Shown one piece after another: positions 1 through 10,066 of a stretch of 64,000 nt of DNA (the first letter of the stretch is position 1; each line of letters opens with the position of its first letter). Source of the DNA: Emiliania huxleyi CCMP1516 (Eukaryota > Haptophyta > Isochrysidales > Noelaerhabdaceae). The notes below the pieces were generated by a model. The model ran no database searches, was not told the DNA's origin, and was given only the letters and a program-made list of their open reading frames with translations. The position numbers and the translations under genes are program-made. The DNA is taken from assembly GCF_000372725.1 (NCBI RefSeq), contig NW_005200170.1, forward strand, positions 611,389 through 675,388, written 5' to 3'.

Positions 1-200
1 CCCCCCCCCCCCCCCCCCGGGGCCCCCAGCGGCGGGGGCCGGGGGGCCAACCTGCGGCAACCACGGCCTACGGGAACGGCGGGGGGGGGCCACCCCCCTT
101 GGGGGCCGCAGCCTCCCTGGTTATTGCGGCCCAACCCCAGCCGGCAGCCTCCTTGGCTTACGCCGCTTACCACGTCCCCCCCGGGTAAAAGAGACCAACA
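1..200. other. low-quality contig end
   Basis: The first bases are C and G homopolymers followed by GC-only sequence with several runs of eight or more identical bases. This looks like a low-quality read end, not biology. No coding potential was seen up to the stop of the first gene at 495, apart from a C-run near 350-370. Confidence 0.5.
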
Positions 201-494
201 AGGAGATCATGAACCCCATGATGGTTTGAACGAGCGGCTCTAGCGCTACGGGTTCTTGGATATAGTCCCCGTATTGCTATTGTGTCGGTTCAGTGCGAGA
301 AGTGCGACGTCTTACAGTCTCTTCGAGTTGCGATTACTGGTCCGTGAAAACCCCCCCCCCCCCCCCCCCTCCCACGAGACGAGTGTGTGGGATCTCTGGA
401 GGATATTCCCAGATGGGATGTGTGGTTTGTCTCCACCGCCCGGGGGAGAGCCCGCCCCCATTCTTTTTCACCATCGGATGGGTTCCACCGCTGA

Positions 495-2411
495 TCATAC
501 AGGGCGCGGGGCGAGCCACATCATCACTGGCTCGCGGCAGTAAGGACACTCTGGCATCAGCCCAGAGCATGGACCGCACACGCACAAGTGGCTGCACGGC
601 ACCGCGAGGTGAGACTTCGGCCGCTCGAAGCATATGATGCACGACGTCTCGCCCCCCATGGTGGACTCTGGGGCAGCCGGTCGCCCCGTGTCGAGGCCGG
701 CGTCCGCTAGTGAGACGGCAGCAAGCGGCTCGGTGACTGGCAGATGCTTCTCCGCCGCCTCTGCCGCTCCTGGCCCCATCAAGCGCTCGATGGCGCTGAC
801 CCGCTCCTCGAGGCTACCCTCGATCGCCGCGCCGAGGCTTGCCTCCAGCCGATCGACACGCCGCTGCAAGTCCCCGCCACCGACGGTCGGCTCGCTGCTC
901 ACCGCCTCCTTGCACCGCGACACCCGACGCACCAGCGCCTCCTCCGCATCCACCTCTGACCGGCGCAGCGCCTCTGCTAGCTCCGCAGCCTCGCACAGCG
1001 CTGCCCGCTCCGCCGCACCCGCTCGCTCTGCCGCCTCGCGCTCCGCTCGCCTCGCCGCCTCCTGCTCAGCAGCCAGCTGCGCCGCCCTCTCCTCCTGATC
1101 GCGAAGCTCTGCCGCAGCCTTCGCTCTCCGCTCCTCCTCGAGCTTGAAGGCGGACGGCGCCTTCTTGGCCTCCTTGTTCTTCGCCTTGCCCTCCTTTCTA
1201 GCCGCTTTCTTCTCGGCCGCCTTCGCCAGCCGCGTCGCCTTCTCCTCCTCCGCCCTCTTGTCAGCAGCCTCCTTCTCGCGCCGCTCCGCCTCTGCCTGAG
1301 CAGCGTTGCGAGCCGTCGCCGTCGCCCGCTGCTCCTCTCGCTGCGCCTCCTCTGCTGCTCGCCTCTCCGCCTCCCTTGCCAGCAGCCTCTCCTCTGCTGC
1401 CGCGCGCTCTGCAGCCAGCTTCGCCTCCACCTCCGCCGCAATCGCTCGCCTCTGCTCCTCCAGCGCCGCAGCGTCCGCCGCTCGCCGCGCCTCGTCCGCC
1501 GCTCGCTCTGCCTCCCGCCTGCTTGCCGCCTGCGCGCGCTTTCGCGCCGCCGCCGCCTCCTCCCGCTCGCGCTGCTCGCGCCGCCTCTTGGCCTCGAGCG
1601 CTTTTTGCCACTGCGGTGGCACTGCGTGGTCTTTGAGAGCGCGCACGCACCTCGCGTGGTCCGCGCGCTTTTTGTGGTCCATCGTAGAAGCACTGGCGTC
1701 GGCAATAGCCAGCTTGACCATCTCATCGGAGAAGCACTGGCCCTTCTCACTGGCCATCTGCAGCGCGGACCTGCCGTCTGCAGCGCGTGCCGTTGTGTCC
1801 GCGCCCGCCTGAAGCAAGCGGAGCACGATTGCGGGGTGGCCTTTGACGGCGGCGCCCATCAGTGCGGTGCCACCGTAGCTGTTTTGCAGGTCGACCTCAG
1901 CGCCGCACTGCAGCAGCAGCTCGACCACCCGCTCGTGGCCGTTTCCAGCGGCAAGTATCAGCGCGGTGCCGCCATCGCTCTGCAGGTTGGCATCTGCGCC
2001 GTGCTGAATCAAGAAGTCGACCACCCGCTCGTGGCCTTCCTGGGCGGCCTCCATCAGCGTAGTGCCGCCGTCGCTCTTCTGCAGGTCGGCACCCGCGCCG
2101 TGTTGAAGCAGCAAGTCGACCACCCGTTCGTGGCCTTTGATGGCAGCGTGCATCATCGCGGTGGCGCCGTCGCTGTTCTGCAGGTTGATTTGAGCGCCGT
2201 GCTGCAGCAGCAAGGCAGCCACCCGCTCGTGGCCCTGGCCGGCGGCGTCCATCAGAAGGGTAACGCCGGTTACCTCGCCATTCTCGCGCGTGGTGTTTGC
2301 TCCCCCGCCTCTCTCGAGCCACGAACGCACCGCTGCTTCGTCGCCTCGCAGAACCGCGTCGACATACGGCGCCTGTGGCTGCGGCGCGCTCGACGACATT
2401 TTGGCAAACAT
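495..2411 (-). CDS. ankyrin-repeat, coiled-coil, RING finger protein (putative E3 ubiquitin ligase)
   Basis: Single-exon gene of 638 residues. Residues about 17-235 hold six or seven ankyrin repeats of the form GHERVVxLLLQHGA. Residues about 260-540 are a highly charged Ala/Glu/Arg/Lys segment expected to form a long coiled coil. The C-terminus (about 590-627) is a RING: it starts CIIC, continues PCSHL and ends CPYC, with spacing C-x2-C-x11-C-x-H-x3-C-x2-C-x6-C-x2-C, the spacing of IAP/Mindbomb-type C3HC4 RINGs. By family this predicts an E2-dependent ubiquitin ligase with ankyrin substrate recognition; the substrate is unknown. The start is the first ATG after an upstream stop; Met5 is an alternative. 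Two other genes here (39091 and 48862) share the ankyrin plus charged-helix plan but not the RING. Confidence 0.88.
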   Translation of the reverse strand: MFAKMSSSAPQPQAPYVDAVLRGDEAAVRSWLERGGGANTTRENGEVTGVTLLMDAAGQGHERVAALLLQHGAQINLQNSDGATAMMHAAIKGHERVVDLLLQHGAGADLQKSDGGTTLMEAAQEGHERVVDFLIQHGADANLQSDGGTALILAAGNGHERVVELLLQCGAEVDLQNSYGGTALMGAAVKGHPAIVLRLLQAGADTTARAADGRSALQMASEKGQCFSDEMVKLAIADASASTMDHKKRADHARCVRALKDHAVPPQWQKALEAKRRREQREREEAAAARKRAQAASRREAERAADEARRAADAAALEEQRRAIAAEVEAKLAAERAAAEERLLAREAERRAAEEAQREEQRATATARNAAQAEAERREKEAADKRAEEEKATRLAKAAEKKAARKEGKAKNKEAKKAPSAFKLEEERRAKAAAELRDQEERAAQLAAEQEAARRAEREAAERAGAAERAALCEAAELAEALRRSEVDAEEALVRRVSRCKEAVSSEPTVGGGDLQRRVDRLEASLGAAIEGSLEERVSAIERLMGPGAAEAAEKHLPVTEPLAAVSLADAGLDTGRPAAPESTMGGETSCIICFERPKSHLAVPCSHLCVCGPCSGLMPECPYCREPVMMWLAPRPV

Positions 2412-3886
2412 AGGTGAAGCTTTTGGCGCGTTGCAGGGTTGTTAATAATTATCCCGCGGATTTTCTGCGCGATTTCTGGTGTTCAAAAAAACCGAGCTTG
2501 TCTGTTTTCTTTCTTTCAACCAACGCCCAGCCCCTCCCTCGCCATGGGTGAAGAGAAAGAAGAAAACCCCGTCTCAGACGCTACACGCCGAGTGCGAACC
2601 AATCCCCCGCATCTTCGCACAGCTCCACCGATCGCCCACCCTCTTCCTGCACACACGCACGCGCACTGACTCTCACGCATCACCCCCTCCCCCCCCCCCC
2701 CCTCCCCCCCGCGCCCCCCCTTCCCCAAACTCGGAAGTACACCGAGCTCAAGCTCGACGCGAACCGCACCGTCTCCATCGTGGGCCCTAACGGCTACATG
2801 CGCCAAGACAGCTTGGAGCCTCCCCGGTCCCCAACATTTCGTAACGATCGTCGCTATTGGCCATCTGCCTCCTGCAGCCTCTGTTGGGGCGGAATGCGCG
2901 GGGTTTTCGGCGCGATGCCTCCGGCTAGTACACGGTACTGCTCTGCCGCAAACTCTCCTGCGCTTGCGTGACGTGTGGGGCGCACGCACTGCGCTCGAAA
3001 GTCGCGATTTGGCAATAGGCGCTCGAGCCGGCGCGCAGTGGAGGGGGCGCCGCGCAGGGGGATCGGGGGGGTGCGAGAGGGGGCGTGGGTCGGGCGCGCA
3101 CCGGCCGGCTCCGGGAGCGGCCGTCACGTCGAAGAGGGGACCTGGTGCTGCTCGAATGACGACGCATGCCGCTCTGCTGCGCTGCCGACAGCCCCTCTTC
3201 CGAGCCGGCGCGTGGCGGCGAGCCGCGGCCAGTATCGCTGGTGCGGTGGAGGCGGCAGCTTGCATCGGCCGGCAGTGAGAGCGGCCATCACGTCGATGAG
3301 GGGGGGTTGTCGGCGACTCGTGTGGCTCGAGGCCTACGCTGCGCCGCCCAAGCCCTACTGCCGATCCAGCGCCTGGCGTTTGGGGCGAGCCGCGGACGTC
3401 GTCGCTGATGGTATATGGCGGCGGCGGCGGCGGCTCGCCCTTCCCTCCGGCCGCAATTCCGATCCCGCCGCGCTCGCGGGAGGTGGCGCGCCCACCGCGG
3501 CACGGCCGTGGCTGCGCATACACCTTACCCTCTCTCCTCAACGGCTATCCGTGCTTGCTGTGCCCCTGCGTGGTGTGTTTCAAGTTCTTAGAACCCAAGG
3601 TGATAGAGGGCAAAAAGATCGATTGCGCTCTTGCCGATCCGCACCTACCTAGGCTCTTGGGTGGCGCGCCCCAGCTCTCTTCACAGCGAACCTGGTTGGA
3701 GGACACAAAGCGCGGGCTGTCAGCCGAACCCAGGTGCTGGCCGCGTTCGCCCGGGCATTCCACCGAGTCCACGTGTAGCCCGGCACACAGCGAAGCGTCC
3801 TTTTAGTGGAGCGCTCCCTTAGCTCGCGCTCCTCTCATGCCCTGCTCGGCTCACCCGCCACACGCTGCCTGACAGACAAACCACAT
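2412..3886. other. intergenic region with two exon-like fragments
   Basis: No complete gene was found. The forward strand at about 2730-2800 reads TELKLDANRTVSIVGPNG and at about 3537-3600 reads NGYPCLLCPCVVCFKFLEP. Both have natural-looking composition, and both junctions carry AACGGCTA, so they may be two exons of a small unidentified Cys-rich protein split by an intron of about 740 bases. Start, end and identity could not be established. A C-run and other G/C-rich low complexity lie at 2690-2725. Confidence 0.25.
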
Positions 3887-4705
3887 ATGGCCTTTCCGCA
3901 CCTCTTCGCCACGCCCGAGCTCACCGCCTTTGGGCTCGCCACCGGCGTCATGCTCGCCTGCATGGTTGGCGACATGCTCATGTCGACCTTCTACACGCTC
4001 ACGTGGAAGGGAGGAACCATGGACGACGGCGGCGGCGCGGGCGAGTTCAGCTCGGTCGTGGCCAGGGTGGCGTTCACGTGGGAGGGGCTGATCGCCGGCC
4101 ACGCGCGGCCGGGCGGCTTCCCCGTCCAGAGCCTGCTGGACGCGATGGCGGTGCAGTCTGCCTCGTCCCGCCTGCTCGGACCGTTCATGATGCTCATCTG
4201 CAAGTGCGACGAGAGCAACATCCGGACGATCCGGGAGGCGTGGCTGGCGCACGGCTCTCCCGCGTCGCTGCGCGCGCTGCTGGCCGCCGAGAGGGCGGCC
4301 GGCGCGCAGCTCGGCGAGGGCCGGCTCGAAGAGTCGTCGGCGGCGCTCGCGCTGACGTGGGCCACTCGGATGCTCGGCTTCTGGCTCGGGATCCTGCGCG
4401 CGCTGGCGGACGAGGAGGTGGTCGCCGGCATGAGCATGCCGCGCTACGCGACCGGCGTCGTGTACAACGACTGGGTCGCCCCCTACCACGGCCTCCTCCT
4501 TCGCTCCACCTTTCGAGCGGGCCTGCGCGCACTTCCCGCGCGCGGCGAGATGCTGCGCCGCCTCGCCGGCGGAGACACATCGAGCGAGCGGCAGGCGCAT
4601 CTCGTGCGGGACTGCAAGCGCTGCATTGCCGCGACGGAGCGCGTCATCGAGACGCTGCGCGCGGCGCTGCGGGAGCAGGGCCTGCGCGATGAGACGAGGG
4701 TGTGA
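3887..4705 (+). CDS. glycolipid transfer protein (GLTP) domain protein
   Basis: Intronless, 272 residues from the ATG at 3887, which is preferred over the upstream open codons because the family-like sequence begins just after it. The middle matches the GLTP fold: LLDAM...LLGPF, then CDESNIRTI (the position of the family D..N.. headgroup-binding helix), then ALTWATRMLGFW with the conserved Trp, and APYHGLLLRSTFRAGLRALP with the conserved His of the YH.W/L motif. GLTP proteins move glycosphingolipids or related lipids between membranes in the cytosol. The Asp-to-Asn spacing (DESN) is one residue shorter than in typical GLTP, so ligand specificity may differ. The protein ends seven codons after a Glu/Arg-rich helix. 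Neighbours are unrelated. Confidence 0.72.
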   Translation: MAFPHLFATPELTAFGLATGVMLACMVGDMLMSTFYTLTWKGGTMDDGGGAGEFSSVVARVAFTWEGLIAGHARPGGFPVQSLLDAMAVQSASSRLLGPFMMLICKCDESNIRTIREAWLAHGSPASLRALLAAERAAGAQLGEGRLEESSAALALTWATRMLGFWLGILRALADEEVVAGMSMPRYATGVVYNDWVAPYHGLLLRSTFRAGLRALPARGEMLRRLAGGDTSSERQAHLVRDCKRCIAATERVIETLRAALREQGLRDETRV

Positions 4706-4732
4706 TGTCGGTGGTGGGTGGGTAGGGCGTAG

Positions 4733-4912
4733 GTAGGTAGGTAGAAAGGTGAAGAACAGCCAGGCTCGGACTGGACACCAACGCGGTATGGGTGGACGCG
4801 AGACAGATGATGACGACACGCACGAACGACACACAGACACAAACAAGCTCACAAGACACACAGCCAGCTGGCTGCCACACACCCTGAGTTGGCGTATACA
4901 TAACTCAGGGCG
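4733..4912 (+). repeat. dispersed ~180 bp repeat, copy 1
   Basis: Begins with GTAGG tetramers, continues through GGTGAAGAACAG, GCTCGGACTGGACACC and AACGCGGTATGG, and ends with a hairpin whose 8-base arms are CCTGAGTT and AACTCAGG. The same sequence recurs at 17102-17256 (+, diverged end) and 38048-38237 (-). It lies just downstream of the GLTP-like gene and directly abuts the TIR element. Confidence 0.8.
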
Positions 4913-4956
4913 TGCTGGAGGCGGCAGTGGTGACAAAAGAATAATCTCCAACAGCC

Positions 4957-6229
4957 GAGATGATGACCAATCATATCGAGGGATGCCTAGGCGTGAATTT
5001 ACCGCCCTAGAAATAAATTTAAAACGCGTTTATCGCCTGTTTAGCGCCGATCTTACCGCTTATTCGAATGTCTTCTTACGTTGATTCGTGAGCGATTCAG
5101 CCGTCATTTTCCCTCCTTTCGCCCGCCCTTCACCCGCTCTTCCCCCGCCTTTCAGCCGCCATTCAAGACACATTTACACAACGTTTAACCGCGTTACTTG
5201 AACATGTTTGGCGACACGGTTTGCCTTGAAGTTACCGCACCGACGCTAAATTCAAGCCCCTTCAAGCCAATTTATGGGCAGGTGGGCAGGAACACTGCTG
5301 CTGCTAAGCACCCGCACCGCCCAGTGAGTAGTGTCGCGGGCTAGGATAAGGACCATGATCTGGCTTCCACAGATCCCACATTTCATGATGAGGGAATCAA
5401 TGCCGAGCAGCTCCGAGTGCTGCGAAGAGTGCAACAGCACAGCTTGCCAGGCCGCCTGGACTAAGTGCAACTGCAGCCCAGACAGACGGCTTGCGGCATG
5501 CACCGCCGCCAGCTCCAAGAGTGAGAGGGATACATGGTTGGTGAGGGAGTGCCAAGTCAGTAGCGAGGAGGTCCAAGCCTGCAGGAGGGCACAGCTAATC
5601 AAGGCGCAGGCGCGCGCACCGCCATGACTCCACCCTTGTTGTTCACGAGGCTTGCACGCCCAGCCACCAAGAGAAGCAGCAAGCATCCAAGGCAGAAAAG
5701 ATCATAAATCAGCCGCCAGACTTCACGTTGTAGCCAAGGTAGTACAGCTGCCTGCAACAACACCCGCTCCAGGTGATGGCATGCGCGCGAAACCGTATGG
5801 GCACGAACCGCGGAAGAGAATTCACGATCCCGTTTTTTTTGTTGTGGTGCATAGTAGCAAGACGTGCTCTAGACAGCTAAGGGCTAAGTAAGACGCGTTC
5901 ATTGTTGCAATGTCATTGAGGCAGGAAAGAGCTCGCCGAGGAGTCGAGGGCTCCCGACCACGCCGGACCCAGCCAGGATAAGGCACGCTTGCCTTAAACT
6001 GCCATGAAGAGCACTAAATGTGCGATAAAAAATCTCTTGAAAGCGCCACAAAATGTATTTGAAAAGCGGATGAATTACGCCTGAACGGAGGAAGAATGGC
6101 GAGAGAATGGCGGGAGAATCTCTCGCAAATGAACAGCGAAGGGCGCAGTGAAAAACGATAAAACAAATCTTCAAATCGCCTTGTATTCATCGTTAGGCAC
6201 CCTCGCATATCACGTTGATCATCAACGTG
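4957..6229. mobile_element. non-autonomous element with long imperfect terminal inverted repeats (TIR element 1)
   Basis: The left arm (about 4957-5170) aligns with the reverse complement of the right arm (about 6000-6229) at roughly two thirds identity. Matches include GATGAT near the tips, GAGGG.TGCCTA, TTTATCG, and an ATTC..CCG.CATT.TC block about 140 bases in. The arms are markedly more AT-rich than flanking DNA. The interior (5170-6000) holds no recognisable transposase. Size and structure fit a foldback- or MITE-like element moved in trans. No clear target-site duplication was seen. Its right end reaches the PPR gene's start region. Confidence 0.55.
5252..5686 (-). CDS. hypothetical 144-residue open frame inside TIR element 1
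   Basis: An uninterrupted frame within the interior of the TIR element. The product is Ser/Leu/Ala-rich with one CGICGS motif and no domain I recognise. It has no convincing start context and may be chance, but it is the only sizeable frame in the element. Confidence 0.2.
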   Translation of the reverse strand: MLAASLGGWACKPREQQGWSHGGARACALISCALLQAWTSSLLTWHSLTNHVSLSLLELAAVHAASRLSGLQLHLVQAAWQAVLLHSSQHSELLGIDSLIMKCGICGSQIMVLILARDTTHWAVRVLSSSSVPAHLPINWLEGA

Positions 6230-6240
6230 GCGCCCCCGCC

Positions 6241-9200
6241 ATGCACCCCTTCCCGCCGGGCCTGACAGCCCCGCCCTCGCTGCCCTCACCCTCGCCCTCG
6301 CCCTCGCCCGCCGCGCCCTCGCCCGCCGCGCCGCTCTCACCGCCACCTCAGCCGCCACCGATGGAGACGACGGCCGCCATAACCAAACAGTTCTGCAAGG
6401 ATGCGCTGGTGTGTTTGGCCGCCGCCGATGACACAGTGCTGCCCTCACCGGCCACCCTAAACTCCGTCGCGACAAGCGAACGACCGCGCCTTCGCGCGTC
6501 TCCCGCGGACCGGGCGCCTCACCCGCGCGTCTCCCGCGGACCGGGCGCCTCACCCGCGCATCTCCCGCGGACCGGACCCCTCACCCGCGCACTCCGCCCA
6601 CCGCAGGCGTCCGGCGAGTCCGTGGAGGCGGTCGCACTCAGCGTCGTCCAGGCGTGCTCGGCGGCCGGACTCGCACCGACTCGCGAGATGTTCAACCACC
6701 TCCTCGTCGCCATCGCCGCCAAGGGTCCTCCCTCGGCGGTCCTCGACTGGTTTGGGCGGGCTCGCTCGGCCGGCATCGGAGTTGGAACGATCGCCTGCAA
6801 CCTGGTTATCGCAGCGCACGTGGCGCAAGGCGACGTGAAGACGGCGGCCGAGCTGCTCACACTCATGATGCGGGGCGAGGCGGCACGCGGCGGGCTCCCG
6901 CCTCCCAACGCCGTCACCTTCAACACAGTGATCAGCGCCTTTGCGCGCGCCTGCGACCCGCAAAAGGCGGAGCTAACCCTCGTGGCGATGATCGACAGCG
7001 GCCTCGTGCCGGCCGGGCCCGCGTCCTACGCGTCCGTCATCGCCGCGTGGGCGCGTGCCGCGCAGCCGGCGACCGCGGAGCGGTGGCTCAGCCGGATGCT
7101 CTCGTCGTGCGTCCCTCTGGCCGGCACCGCCGCCTCGGAGGTGGTCGCCTTCAACGCGACGCTGGACGCGTTCGCAAAGGCGTCGGACGTGAGCGGGGCG
7201 CGGCGTGTGCTCGACCTGTTCCGCACGAGGGCGGACTCCACGCCCGGCCTGCCCATGCGAAGAGGTGCCGACATTTGCGTCTCTTGGGGGGGGCTTAGTC
7301 TCCGCCCATTGCCTCAGGCTTTGCGCCCGACGCCATCTCGTACAACTGCCTCATCTCAGCGTGCGCGCGGGCGGGCCGGCCGGCGCAGGCGGAGGCCACG
7401 CTTCGAGAGCTCGAGCGGGCGGGCCTGCAGCCCAACACAATCTCCTTCTCGGCGGTGATCCACGCGCACGCCAACGCCGGCGACGCGGCCAAGGCGCAGG
7501 GGTGGCTCGACTCGATGCGCGCTCGAGGCGTGCCCGCCGACGCGGTGTGCTTCAACTCGGTCTGCGCGGCACACGCGCGGCGCGGCGACGTGGCGAGCGC
7601 GTCGGTCTGCTTCCGGGCGATGGAGGAGGCAGGCGTATGCGCCTCGCCGCAGACGCACGCCATCCTGGTCCACGCGCTGGTGAAGAGCGGCGACGCGGAC
7701 CGCGCCGAGGCGACTTTGCGCGAGTTGATCGGCAGGGAGGAGCCGCTCGAGGCAAGCCGCCAAGACGAGCCGAGACGAGTCGAGAGGGGCCGAGACGAGC
7801 CAGAGCCGAGAGGAGCCAGAGCCGAGAGGAGCCGAGAGGAGCCAGAGCCGAGAGGAGCCAGAGCCGAGAGGGGCTGCCGAGATGAGCCAGAGCTGAGAGG
7901 AGCCGAGAGGAGCCAGATGGAGATCCAGAGCGGCACGAGGCGGCCGCGCACGCCTCGCTCCGCTTGAGTCCTTTCCCGGAGCAATGTAAGGAGCCCGCCA
8001 GCCCGGCCCCGACACGCTTCCGCTTTTTCGCCGCCTCCAGGCAGCGTGCTTCAACTCGCTCATCTCGCTCTTCGCCCGCCAGCGGCAGCCCCTCCGTGCG
8101 GAAGGCGTCCTCGCGCTGATGCGGGAGGCGAGGGTCCGGCCGACGCTCGTCACGCTCAACGCGCTCGCGTCGGCGCACGCATCAGTCGGCGACATGGACG
8201 CGACCGAGCGCATCTTGGGCCAGGCCACGACGGCCTTCCGCTTCAGCCTCGACCACTACTCCTTCGCGGCGCTCTTCCAGGCTGCCCGACGCGTCGCGAT
8301 CAACACGCACCTGGCGGAGCTTGCTCGGAACCTCCCCGGAACCTCCCCGCAGGCGTGCGCCAACGACGAAGACGGCGCCGGCGCCGGGCGCGGCGGCCGG
8401 CGTGAGCGGCAGCAGCGCGCCCGGCGGTACGTGCTCCAGATGTGGTCGAGCGGCGTCGCTATGACGGAACGGCTCGCTATCACGTGTCGGCGCGCGCTCG
8501 GCGGCACGCACGCGCTCAGGCAGCTGCGAGCCGAGTACGACGCGTCACGGGCCAAGGCTTCCGCTGCCGTCACGGCGCGCCAGCGCCAGCCCGGGCTCTC
8601 TGACGCGGCCGCGTTTCCGACGCGATGCACACTCGCTTGCAGGTGCGATCGCCCCCAGCGTCCGGCCCCGAGAATGGCGGCGAGGCGCCGGCGCCATCCC
8701 GGCTGTCCATCTTTATGGCCATCACCGGGGAGGGGGAGGGCGAGGGCGAGGGAGGGAGTGGCGCTGAGGACGGCGACGAGGGCGAGGGCGGCGGGTGGCA
8801 GACGGTCAGGCGCCGGCGCGGCACGCCACGCGGTGGCGGGCCAAAGAGCGGCGGAAAGGGGCTTGGCAGGGTGCCGTCGCTCAAGACCATCGCAAAGCCG
8901 CCCCCGCCGAAGGCGTCGCCTCGCCGGCCTTCCCGTGCGCGCCCTCGTCTCCCGCCCACGCCCGCGCTGCCGAGCGAGACTCCTGAGGGTGAGGCGGCGA
9001 ACACGGTAGGCTCCGCGTCCTTCTCCGAGGACGTGGCCGACGCGGAGGCGGAGGCGGCCGAGCCTCCGCCGGTCCGCGCGGTGGGCGCCTCGCTCTCGCG
9101 CTCCAAGTCGGAACGCTCGCGGCTGCTCGCGCTCGCCGAGGGCGTCGCTCGGTCGGAGCAGTTGCTCGACGGCGGCGCTCCGCAGCCGGTCCCGCTGCGC

Positions 9201-9254
9201 CGCTCGGCAGCCTCCCAGCTCGCCCTCGACCTCACCGACCAGGTCAGCCTCTAG
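6241..9254 (+). CDS. pentatricopeptide-repeat (PPR) protein
   Basis: At least three exons. Exon 1 (6241-7264) starts with a Pro/Ser/Ala-rich leader and enters tandem 35-residue PPR units such as TREMFNHLLVAIAAKG and NAVTFNTVISAFARAC. A 53-base GT-AG intron (7265-7317) joins to GFAPDAISYNCLISACARAG. Exon 2 (7318-7751) carries more units and ends at a GC donor (GAG|GCAAGCC). The intron 7752-8040 is filled with a GAGCCGAGAG repeat, and exon 3 resumes AACFNSLISLFARQ at 8041. PPR proteins bind organelle RNA sequence-specifically for editing, cleavage or stability. Past about 8620 the frame must shift once more (short intron or indel, unresolved) to reach a Ser/Pro/Glu-rich tail with GWQTVRRRR, ending at 9254. 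A ~30 bp tandem repeat at 6495-6600 ends CCGCAG and may be a further intron. Confidence 0.8.
7755..7935 (+). repeat. intronic tandem repeat in PPR gene
   Basis: Irregular tandem repeat of GAGCCGAGAG / GAGCCAGAGCC units filling most of the GC-AG intron 7752-8040. Confidence 0.75.
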
Positions 9255-10066
9255 ACTTCCCGGCGGCGGCTTGGTGAGAAGCCGGAGCCCGGCGGGGCGG
9301 GCGGGGGGGGGGGGGGGGGGGGCTACGATTGCAATTGATTTGGACGCGCGCATGATGGCTCTTTGTTCTTTGCAGTTTGGCTGGGGAGGGGACAAATGTA
9401 GGACAGGCGGGAGAAGGTGGGAAGTTATTCGAGGAAGTTATCCTGGGGCGGGGCCATGGCATGTGCATGTATGTGCATGTCATGTCACATGCACAACATG
9501 TACACATGTGCATACACATGCATGCATGTGTGGCATGTGCATGCACATATGCATTGTGGCACATCCACATGTGTGCGGCCGGATCGCATGGTCCATGGAG
9601 AGGAGCGGAGAGCGGATCGCGCGCAAGTGACACAGAGTGATGATCAGTGTGCAAAAACACAGTTGTTGTTCTCTCTGGGAGCTCCCTTGGACTAATCACT
9701 AAAACACTTATCGTAAAAGCGCTCTCACATGACACAACATCCAACCGCGCATCAGGCCATCAGGTCATCATGTATCTCCAGGACTCGAGAGTAAAATAGA
9801 GCGCCGTAAAAAATAGAGCGTCGGCGCATACGCATCGGTACTACGTATGTGAAATTTTCTTCTCAATAACAAGGCTGTGAATGTACTCTGCTACGGCTTT
9901 AGCAGAGGAGGCCTGGGAGCTGGGTGAGCTGGGAGTCGACACTAGGGCTCAGGACCGAGCGCACAAGGGAGGCAGAAGAGGCACGGCAAGCCGTCCTGGC
10001 CTTGATACTCAACATAGTGAAGGACTGGGAGGCGTGAGCCTTGTCGCGTCGCACCCGTGGCATGCA
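9255..10066. other. intergenic region with CATGTG-rich repeat
   Basis: Lies between the PPR gene end and the LPMO-like gene end. A G-run occupies about 9304-9322. Bases 9455-9575 are a degenerate, largely palindromic repeat of CATGTG/ACATGC hexamers, able to fold on itself. Around 9790-9820 a short repeat of AAAATAGAGCG occurs twice. No gene was seen. Confidence 0.5.

Noticed and set aside
800-1750. Several Arg/Ala-rich forward and reverse frames over the coiled coil of the first gene
   Set aside because: Shadows of the GC-rich, repetitive coding strand of the ankyrin-RING gene.
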